From contig UZAE01002163.1 of NCBI GenBank assembly GCA_900617975.1, forward strand, positions 1-10,153: 10,153 nt of DNA. The letters run 5' to 3'. The position numbers and the translations under genes are program-made. Within the stretch, counting starts at the first letter, position 1, and each line of letters starts with the position of its first letter. Source of the DNA: Rodentolepis nana. Lineage: Eukaryota; Platyhelminthes; Cestoda; Cyclophyllidea; Hymenolepididae. Positions 1 to 7,314 of this stretch are shown here, piece by piece. The notes below the pieces were generated by a model. That model made no database searches, was not told where the DNA came from, and saw nothing but the letters and a program-made list of their open reading frames with translations.

Positions 1-18
1 CCCCCCTCCCCCCCTCCA
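1..18. repeat. C-rich homopyrimidine tract
   Basis: The window opens with a run made almost only of C with a few T. It is a simple low-complexity tract that runs off the left edge, so its true length is unknown. Such tracts occur near invertebrate promoters, but nothing else here shows a function. Confidence 0.7.
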
Positions 19-59
19 ACGCCCATTCTCATTAAATGTGTATGTTAATTAGAGCACTG

Positions 60-317
60 GACCAATTGTCACCTTTTTATCATTAGTGCACGCAGCCTGT
101 CTACAAGGCCACGCGTGTTCGGTGCGCGCGTGCACCTATTAAGCGTACTCAGTAAGCATATCGATTGGTACTCAGCTCCCATATGAAATTGCCCAGATTG
201 GCCAACTGACCCGATGCTTCTCATCACTGCCTTGAGCACGTGTTTTCTGAGCTTGTGCCACGCGCGCGTAGGCTGATGGAGGGACGCTAGTATGAGAATC
301 AGCAGGCTTGCCAAAGT
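60..317 (+). promoter_or_regulatory. CG-rich 5' flank, probable promoter and leader region
   Basis: This stretch is clearly less A+T-rich than the rest of the window and holds many CG dinucleotides, including alternating purine-pyrimidine runs near 112-134 and 258-269. It lies directly upstream of the only convincing coding exon, so a promoter and first non-coding exon are the natural reading. No TATA box or start site can be fixed by eye. An 86-codon open frame on the minus strand (69-329) covers the same bases. I treat that frame as a by-product of the low A+T content, because its translation matches nothing I recognise and begins with a hydrophobic stretch without other support. Confidence 0.35.
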
Positions 318-361
318 GTGAGTACACACTTAAATAAAGCCCCACTGTTTTCTTGTAATAG
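318..361 (+). other. Possible 44-nt intron in the 5' leader
   Basis: A consensus donor GTGAGT at 318-323 is followed by a T-rich tract and an acceptor ending TAATAG at 361. The implied intron is 44 bases, which is very small but within the size class known from flatworm genes. Removing it would join a CG-rich upstream exon to a leader starting at 362. The acceptor could instead be a trans-splicing site for a spliced leader, which some flatworm genes use, or the end of a longer intron that starts outside the window. Confidence 0.35.
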
Positions 362-397
362 GTATTTATTCCACAAAATAGCTGCTCTCAAGTAATT

Positions 398-406
398 ATG
401 CTCTAA
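398..406 (+). other. Two-codon upstream ORF (ATG CTC TAA)
   Basis: Twenty bases before the main ATG the leader carries an ATG followed by one sense codon and a stop. It is in a different frame from the main ORF. If the mature leader includes it, scanning ribosomes would meet it first and have to reinitiate or skip it. Whether it is in the mature leader depends on the unproven transcript start or trans-splice site. Confidence 0.4.
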
Positions 407-425
407 CCTCTGCTATCTCCCGCCG

Positions 426-937
426 ATGGGAAATGAAACTAGTTCTCTGGATAAGCAATATCCTGTTCTAGCTTTCGAAGCTTCTCCTAGACATTCGCAG
501 ACCGCTGAATCTCTCCCACACAGTCTTCCATTCTCTGTGCACCATGAAGGATATATCAGACGTCAAGAATCTTTACCTTCGGAAGCTGATTATACTGACT
601 CTTCTGAAAATTCAAACATATCGAGGAGATTCCCGTTTCCGGGAAATAGCAACTGGTTACGGACTATTCCAGCATCTTGTGGAACACCATCTAGTGATAA
701 AGGATCTCTATTAGAGGCGTTGGTAAAGAGGATTGGGGGAGTGACAACGCAGAATTCCTCCCTAGATGATGATCAGACGAGTGGTACGAGAGATTTATCT
801 TCCGCTGTGAGTCTACAAGATTCTGCCTGTGAAATTTTGGAAAGCTCACAGCAGATGACGGAAGAAGAGAAGGCCAAAATAAAGAATGTTCTGGACAGGG
901 TGAAACAAGTGGAAACCATTGAGGCCAGACGAATATC
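426..937 (+). CDS. First coding exon, rabphilin/Slp/RIM-type Rab-binding protein (partial)
   Basis: This exon encodes about 170 residues and ends at a donor GTGAGT (938-943) with two bases of a codon left over; without splicing a stop follows at 939-941. The ATG at 426 is the first in frame after a stop at 393-395. Residues 2-7 (GNETSS) fit the N-myristoylation pattern. Residues about 8-140 are rich in Ser, Asp and Pro and look disordered, with a short amphipathic stretch SLLEALVKRIGG at 94-105. Residues 144-171 (starting MTEEEKAKIKNVLDR and ending EARRI) resemble the first helix of the Rab-binding domain in rabphilin, Noc2 and Slp proteins, where a TEEEK-type start leads to an ERI-type end. 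RIM has a related helix. Members of these families bind Rab3 or Rab27 on secretory vesicles and act in docking and exocytosis. The codon mix is far less A+T-rich than the flanks. The exact family member cannot be fixed without the downstream C2 or PDZ domains. Confidence 0.75.
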
Positions 938-3900
938 GTGAGTTGAAAGGATAGTTTTGATTTTGTTATTTGTGAAATATGTTCAATTTTCAATGTCGTA
1001 TTTAATTACGCACCAAAATAATATGAAAATGCTAATTTCCCTTTGATCACTTGAAAAATATTAGAATTTTTAATTTGGACTCGCTTAATTTTTTTTAAAT
1101 TTTTCGATAGATTTCCATAGTTCTGAAATGCTAAGAAGCAACCGATTTAAAGTTAAATTAGTGTTTTACATTCTTGTAATTAATATCAATTACGTTATTT
1201 CTCTTCAGCTCACAAGTAAACTAAGATTTATATACCTCCGAAAAAATTAGACTTTTCGTTAAAGATATTTTACGCCTAGACTTCGCAAAAAAAAATATCG
1301 AAGTGGTTCCAATCGATTCTCTGATTAAGATGGAGGAAAGCTGATTGGTGATATACTTATTAGCATAACTTTTTACTGTTTTAGAAATTCCCTTTCTGTG
1401 CAGAAGTCAATACATCTTTCAATGTCTTTTAATTAGCCAATGAAATCGAAGTATTAAATTATTTCCTTTTTGTTTATTACTTAATTTATAATTAATACTA
1501 CCACCCACACTATTCCCCGGCTGGTCGTTTTCTCAAATTTCGCTATATGTACAACAATAAATGCTAAATAATGGAATAAATATGGTTACCCGATTTGGCA
1601 ACTCTGTTATCTATCTTGAACCTGATCTTGATCTGTTAACATTAGTGCCCTCCTGTTCAGACGAAATGATAACAAATGATCGATATGTCATATAAAACTA
1701 CTCGACAGTTTTGATCGACTTAATTTAATCAGTAAAAAACTCAATTAAGCTGCTTAAAAATTTGGTGAATGAAAGGTAAGCTTGCCTACTGCAACACTTA
1801 ATAGCCATTAGTGAAATTGTTAAAGATTCTCGAAACGAATTTAATTTTGCTTCTAACGTTTCATTTACACGTAAAGATTTCTTTAAAATACAATCTCTGA
1901 AAGTAATACATATTGTTATTAGTGTTACAAGCTTTAACATCTTAATTCGCTAATTTCTAGGGGTAGATAATATTGATTTGTTATTAATGGATGAGAGGAA
2001 ACGCTAATTTAAACAAAGGATAATCCCAAGCAAACAAGCGATGTCTGAGACGGCTTGTCGGGGGTTCTAAATTTTACTATCTATTGTTAATATTAAGCCA
2101 AGTAAACTCCATTTTTTTCTATTATTTGTAACCATTACTTTAAATATTTTTTAATCTACTAATATTGATGGTCATTATTTACATTTCAGTTACAAAATGG
2201 ACGTATATTGAAATCGGCTTCTATTAGGCACGTAGGTATGTGTGCCAAGTATCACAGCGGGTTTAATGCATTTCTGCAATCTCAAAGCAACCCATCTAGC
2301 AAAGATCAGCAAAACTGCTAATTTTTTTCACTTCGATAGGCGTTTGTTTAATAAGAGAATCAAGATAGAGTTCTTCTAAATTGATTAGCAGGCTGATGTA
2401 ATTAAAAAGGTGTTCTTCTCCTATTTCCCCTGCACTCTTTACAATCATCTAAAATCTTATTCAAATTCCCGCTAACTGAAAGATAAAGGCTACAAATTCG
2501 TTGGAAAGTACAGCATATCATGACCAAACTTCCCAGAAATACTGTGAACAAATTTTGACGTAGGAATTGTGCAAAGCGAATCACTAACTATCAATGTTTT
2601 TGCTAATTTGGAACAAAAGATTATGAAATGACGATGAATCCTTTCAAACCTCGACCTTTTTTAAAATATAATTTTTAATTTACTTCTTTGTTACACTAAT
2701 GGATCTCTTTATTATATTTTAATTTAGGTTTTTCACGCATTTACATGATTTCCGTCAACATTTTTTGTATTTCCGCGAGTTTCATTAATAGACAACGCAG
2801 AACGTTGTTATTTTTTAATTTTTTAATTTGGTTCATTATAGTATCATTTTCTTATTATCATGAATTCGGTATTGAGAGAAGCTTCCACTTTTTAAATCAT
2901 GACTGGTTTATAAAAGTTAATGGACATATTTATATATTTTTTAGACTCTCAGAGTGAATTCTGTGTTTTCAACTTGTCTATTGGCAATTCAGTGAAAAAT
3001 GATTTCACAAAGTGCTATTACAAATCAATTAGTCGGGATAACCGTTCTTGTCAATAATTTGTTTGAATTTAAATAAATATTTAATTAGATACAAATAGTA
3101 TTTTAAAACCCCACGCTAAATTTTAGAGAACTCCACAAAAGTCAGAGTAATTATATATTTCGCAAGGAAAATTATACAATTCCATGGGTCATTTTGTAGG
3201 AATGTAAATATATTGAAGAAAGCAAATCGACAATTATATGAGACTAATGGTTGTAATGATTTGAAAATTTTAGGCTTTAACATAATGCAAACGATCACAG
3301 TTTTCATTGCTATTGTCCTCCTTAACGATTTTAAACTATATGAATGAATGTTTTTAATCATAAATTTCAAAATAATAAGCCTCAAAATACATAATCTAGA
3401 TATTTAGTCAATAAGAAATCAATTCTAAATAAATGAAATAATTTTTTGCGCTTTTAGTCACTGACTTAAAACCAAGATAAGTTTGTTAAATTAATAATTT
3501 AATTGGTAATTTCTTACTGATTTTATTGACTTTTAAATTATTTTAATTACTTTTGTAGCATTTAGCAGACGTATCACTAATTTATAAATTAAAATGTTGA
3601 TTATTGCATCTATTTAATGCCATCAAAAACTTTACGTAATATTCTTACGAATTATGCTTTGAAGTATGTTGAAATTAGTCGCTTATGTCTCATCGACCTC
3701 ACCTATTAGTGCTCATTAAAACAAAAATTAATTGCTTGTGTACATTTTCTAACTTTCTTTTCAATTTGACTGAAATGATCTGGGTACTAGTCAAGTAATA
3801 AAAAAATTGTCATTTATCTCTTTTTTTACCATAACTAATTGTAATCTACAGCTATCAGGACAAATTTTTACTAATCTAATAGCATCAAAGTAACTGAATA

Positions 3901-4393
3901 GAAGATTTGACTTATTTCATTTTTTAATATGTTTGCAGATCATTCACTTTACTTATTCACCATTCGAAATTAAATTTGACGTTTTTTAGGGTCTACTAAT
4001 CGCATATTTTATTAGTACTCCTCGATACCTATTGTCCGAATTTGTTTAACTATGGTTGTCTGTCTTGCAATCAAATTCAAAACTTAGCCACATGGCGAAC
4101 ATATTATTTTCTTCCATAAGTTTAGGCTGGTTTTATTCTTGATAATTTAAGGTGACCCTCAAGATTCGCTCATTCCCATTGTTCCCAGTTGCGTCAAAAT
4201 TTGTGATGGAATTCGCATAGAAAATGGTCCATGAGTACGTGGTTCTAAGCGAATTTCGATTGAGTTTCAGTAGCAGTATTTTTCCAGTTCTAGGAGATCA
4301 CAATTATATGGTATTGATGACAAACATGAGATAAAGCTTTTATTTTAAAATGAACTCACTGCCAAATTTATACTATTAAATAAGGTGATTGTT

Positions 4394-4417
4394 AAACCGG
4401 CCGTTTCTAGACGGTTT
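4394..4417. repeat. Short inverted repeat AAACCG...CGGTTT
   Basis: Perfect six-base arms AAACCG and CGGTTT flank a 12-base loop in otherwise A+T-rich sequence. An alternative pairing CCGT/ACGG with a six-base loop overlaps it. There is no adjoining gene or mobile element that would give it a role. Confidence 0.4.
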
Positions 4418-4481
4418 CCCAATAATTCAAGAATTTGAAGACAACTTTAAAATGTTTAATATCATCCGTACATTCATTTAT

Positions 4482-4527
4482 AAATAATTAAAATAATAAT
4501 TTAATTACTAATAATAATTTAAATAAT
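4482..4527. repeat. AAT/ATT low-complexity patch
   Basis: This stretch is almost pure A and T, with repeated AATAAT and AATTTAA units. It looks like ordinary intronic low-complexity DNA. Confidence 0.5.
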
Positions 4528-4835
4528 GTTCTTTTGTCTTCATGAAAAACATTTCATTCAATGTTATATTAAAAAACTCTTTAGCCATTGTTCTATTTTA
4601 AAATTCCTAGACCTTTAAGTTCTTAACGTATTTGTTGGTATTCTGTGACAAAACCTTTTTTTAACATTTCAATCAGCCGAACTGATATAAATCGCAAATT
4701 TAAAACAAAATTGATCAAAGTTTCGTTCTAAAACCATAATAATGCAAAAATACCAATTTGCCTATTTTTTAAATTTGAAGTTAAATTAATTTCAGCTCAA
4801 ATTCAGTCAATTTAATTGCCAAATTGAATTTGCAG

Positions 4836-4879
4836 ATTGTTTCGTCAATTAGCGGGATCAATTCCTGAGAGAATTTCCT
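4836..4879 (+). CDS. Candidate small internal exon (44 nt)
   Basis: A good acceptor ending TTTGCAG (to 4835) precedes a short open stretch that ends at a donor GTGTGT (4880). The first base completes the serine codon left open by the exon ending at 937. The following codons read LFRQLAGSIPERIS, and one base is left over. That leftover base fits the acceptor at 6013. In rabphilin and Slp proteins the helix continues beyond the ERI motif with leucine-spaced residues before the first zinc-binding cysteine, and this peptide would fill that position, somewhat shorter than in rabphilin. All of this rests on splice-site and phase logic. An alternative exon in the same place starts at 5129. Confidence 0.35.
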
Positions 4880-6012
4880 GTGTGTTTTTGGAATGACTAC
4901 AAATGTTCCCGCTTAATTTCGCTCCCATTGCGAATGCCGCAATTTTGAGTAACACTTGTGAAAGATCATTACGGTTAGAAATGAGTCCCAGTGATTTGAG
5001 CGGTAAACAATGGCACACTTTCTGGAAATGGAAACAGTATCCTTCCGGAAAATATTCCAGAAAAGCAATTTTAAATTCTATGAAATAATCTCAGAGCTAG
5101 ATAATTAAAAAAACAATTATATTTTCAGGAGTGTAAAGAGAGAGAATGAGCGTTTAGTTATGACATGTCTTGAATGCTAAGTAAATATGCAGACAACGTT
5201 TAACCCCTCAATAAAAAAATAATTGATAGTTCTCCCCAATTCAGCGAATATTTTGATCGGAATAAGTAATTTGATAGGTAAAATAAAACACTGCTTTATT
5301 AGGAGAACATAAAGTGAATTTTTAGGGTAAATATGCCTTAACTACATCTTAAATTGATGCAAACCATAAAGTAGGCAGCGTAACTTTTTTAATGTTTAAT
5401 TATTATCAATTTAATAAAATAACGAAATGTTGACAATGAATTCGAATTGTTCAAAACGAAGCTGTGGAAAGGGTATTGAGCTTTTTGGTCTCTGTTTGGG
5501 TCTGGGTCAGGTATGTATTCAGGTGTCTTGAGAGCATTTTGTTAAAACTTCATTTTGAAGGCAATTGATTCGTGGTTTAAATTGTATAGGGCAATTTATT
5601 AAGCCACTTATGGTGGTTAATCTCATTTCTCTCTCAAAAAATCTGAGCAATTTTATAGTGGTGTGCTAGCGCTAATCTATATTTGGAGTTATATAGGCCT
5701 TTCGGGAATTTTTTTAAGTGCCCGAGTTATGAAAATCTCACAAGAATAGCCTGACAGAATTCATCTATTGAAGCAGGTAATGTTCTTTTAAATTTCGACA
5801 CTATTTGCTTTCATGCCTTCTACACCTGTTTCTTGATTCACATGGTACCATACATTCCAAATGACATAGATGAAGCTATTCAGTACTCACACAACAAAAG
5901 TTAACCTAAAGGTGGATAATTAGCTTGATAGGTGAGAAGTGTTAATTTCCTCAAAGTTTGTTTGGGTTAAAATCGCCATGGATTCCGATTTAATTTCATG
6001 AATTGAAGCCAG
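4880..6012 (+). other. Probable intron with an unexplained open frame
   Basis: This is mostly A+T-rich sequence. It contains a 61-codon open frame at 4903-5088 (see separate entry), a strong acceptor TTTTCAG at 5128, and a strong donor-like GTCAG|GTATGT near 5508-5515 at the end of a short open frame beginning about 5427. None of these joins well enough to the flanking candidate exons to be called. No RNA gene is seen. Confidence 0.4.
4903..5088 (+). other. Unassigned 61-codon open frame with raised G+C
   Basis: This frame is clearly richer in G+C than its surroundings and reads through 61 codons from ATG to TAA. Its translation includes a tryptophan/lysine-rich part (HTFWKWKQYPSGKY) that I do not recognise. 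It is in the same frame as the candidate exon at 4836, separated from it only by a TGA at 4894-4896. It could be a decayed coding remnant, an alternative first exon (a weak donor GTAAAC lies inside), or chance. No splice signals make a clear case. Confidence 0.2.
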
Positions 6013-6070
6013 ATGAATGTCTTATTTGCCTGGAGTCAACCACCAGCAATGGCCAAACAATCTGCCATTT
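6013..6070 (+). CDS. Candidate exon with first half of a zinc finger (C-x2-C-x11-C)
   Basis: This 58-base stretch lies between a CCAG acceptor (to 6012) and a strong GTGAGT donor (6071). In the frame set by the candidate exon at 4836 it reads ECLICLESTTSNGQTICH and ends with two bases of the next codon. The two leading cysteines are spaced as CxxC and a third follows eleven residues later. FYVE-related fingers of rabphilin, RIM and Slp proteins have C-x2-C-x(about 12-13)-C-x2-C at this point, so the fit is good but slightly short. The sequence is noticeably richer in G+C than its flanks. The polypyrimidine tract before the acceptor is weak, and an alternative acceptor lies four bases upstream (after 6008). 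The rest of the finger must come from downstream exons. Confidence 0.45.
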
Positions 6071-6976
6071 GTGAGTCAAATTTTTTCACCAATATAAAAG
6101 ATTTGGCTTAGAGGAATCTAAAATTGGGTTAGTAATTTTAACTCACGATTACCAACGATTATAAAATTTTATTGCAGAATAAAAGTGGAATACGATAAAA
6201 AATAATTAATTTATAACAAGAGGAGCGGGTCAAACGGAGAAGATCAAAGAGGTGTCCCAAGTGGCCTTCACATTGGGCATGTAGTAAAATTCACTTCCCC
6301 GTAATCCAAGTGTCAACGTCCGTATATCCTTCTCTGGATTTCGAATTTAGTTCATATCTGCAATCTCTTGTACTTTATGGCACTTTTCCTAATTTTGATG
6401 AGGAGGGAGGGGGAATATTGAATGTTTAATTCATTTCCTCTCCAATAACCTAAATTTGAATTGATTCCACATGATATTTATGTGAATATTTTCAATATAA
6501 TTAAAATTGGCCACCTTAGACAGGGATATCATTGCTTCATTTTGAACATATGAAATGTTTGCCAATGAATTACTTTTATAGTAAGTTATTAGATAGGGAA
6601 TTGAATTGGAAAATGGGAATAAAATTTAGGATGAATAGTCTCATTTATTTTCAATTTTCTCATATCGGTGGATCATCAAACTAATTCTTAATAGGTAAAT
6701 TTTTTTAATAAATGCCAATTCTCTTAAGTCCTGTTTTAATTATAAAATGTTGGCATTAATAAGTGATCTCATTTTCTTCTTAACCGGGGCTTTTCGATCA
6801 ATGTAAAATGTTGCGCTTTACAGTCAAAATTGCTTAGAAAAGACCAGAAAAGCTTCCGCATTTTAGATGTTTCTGTTCAAATATAGCTCAGTCTAAGATT
6901 CGAGCACAATCACACCAAGTTAGTAAGTGAACGGTGCAATATTCTTTTAAGACATCAGTTAATCTTCTCCTGCAAC
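6071..6976 (+). other. Probable intron sequence
   Basis: This A+T-rich stretch starts with the strong donor after the cysteine exon. A slightly G+C-richer patch at about 6215-6340 is open for roughly 29 codons in one frame but has no cysteine and only weak splice sites, so I do not call it. One small candidate exon (6867-6922) is listed separately. Confidence 0.4.
6867..6922 (+). CDS. Speculative exon completing a second CxxC pair
   Basis: An acceptor ending CATTTTAG (to 6866) and a strong donor GTAAGT (6923) bound 56 bases. Joined to the exon ending at 6070, the first base completes a leucine codon and the next codon is TGT, giving C-H-L-C, exactly the second CxxC of such a zinc finger. The following residues (FCSNIAQSKIRAQSHQV) do not give the C-x4-C-x2-C expected next in rabphilin, RIM or Slp fingers. 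The phase fit may therefore be chance. Confidence 0.2.
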
Positions 6977-6992
6977 ATTTATTTATTTATTT
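6977..6992. repeat. (ATTT)4 microsatellite at repeat boundary
   Basis: Four perfect ATTT units sit exactly at the edge of the dispersed repeat. On the minus strand this is an AAAT tail. The second copy has only a shortened version (ATTTATTG at 9671). Confidence 0.8.
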
Positions 6993-7314
6993 ATATCAAA
7001 TGGCAGGCGTTTTGATAGTTATCATTAGCCCTGGAACTGACTTTGGGGCTTCACAGAGAGGAGGAGGAGGAACATTAAAGTGACAAAAAGTCGAGATGGG
7101 AGACAGAATAATGATTCAGAGGTAAGAGAGACAGACAGACACGAAGGCATAAAAAGGTAAGATGAGTACTGTGGAAGGGGTCGAATATGACAAATAGTCG
7201 GGCCATAGTAGTTTGAAGTGAGAAGTCAACTGCTGGTTTGATAGACTTTTATGCCGTATAAGTATACGTTGCCCAGGGTGCACCACGTGGAGGTAATTCT
7301 ATTGCGTACCCCTC
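6977..7314 (-). mobile_element. Dispersed repeat copy 1 (SINE- or LTR-like, non-coding)
   Basis: This segment recurs, diverged but alignable along nearly its whole length, at 9671-9998 in the same orientation. The best-kept parts are a 39-base end (6993-7031, one mismatch to the second copy), a GAGTACTGTGGAAG block near 7163, a TCGAATATGACA block near 7181, GAAGTCAACTGC near 7222, and a GTTGCCCAGG block near 7268. I assign the minus strand because read that way it ends in a simple AAAT tail, as retroposons often do; that direction is an inference. It has no long open frame. The AATAAA-type tail and a TATA-like ATAAAAG on the minus strand could equally suit a short LTR. No target-site duplication is clear. 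Confidence 0.65.

Larger units (their letters stand above)
938..4835 (+). other. Long A+T-rich intron
   Basis: No convincing coding sequence is visible across this stretch on either strand. It begins with the strong donor of the first coding exon and is rich in A/T runs. Short open frames near 1725-1940, 2402-2584, 2745-2957 and 3116-3385 have no recognisable motif, and their translations are dominated by residues typical of A+T-rich non-coding DNA (F, I, L, K, S). A small hairpin lies at 4394-4417 and an AAT/ATT-rich low-complexity patch at about 4482-4527. I see no RNA gene in it. Confidence 0.6.

Noticed and set aside
69..329. 86-codon minus-strand open frame in the CG-rich flank
   Set aside because: Reduced A+T content lowers stop frequency here. 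The translation has a hydrophobic start but no recognisable domain, and the region fits a promoter and leader of the + strand gene better.
691..993. 100-codon minus-strand open frame
   Set aside because: It lies opposite the well-supported first coding exon and is a shadow of it.
1725..3385. Open frames at 1725-1940 (-), 2402-2584 (-), 2745-2957 (+) and 3116-3385 (-)
   Set aside because: Their compositions follow the local A+T bias, with many F, I, L, K and S residues. They show no motif and no paired splice signals in phase with the gene.
5427..5510. Short Cys-containing open frame ending at a strong CAG|GTATGT donor
   Set aside because: It is about 28 codons to the donor, has C-x4-C but lies upstream of the first CxxC exon, and lacks a good acceptor in the needed phase. 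It could be an alternative first exon but there is nothing to support it.
6215..6300. Patch of about 29 open codons with raised G+C
   Set aside because: The acceptor options lack a pyrimidine tract and the peptide has no cysteine where the finger should continue.
7126..7142. GACA microsatellite within repeat copy 1
   Set aside because: It has only about three units and is not kept in copy 2, so it is ordinary slippage.
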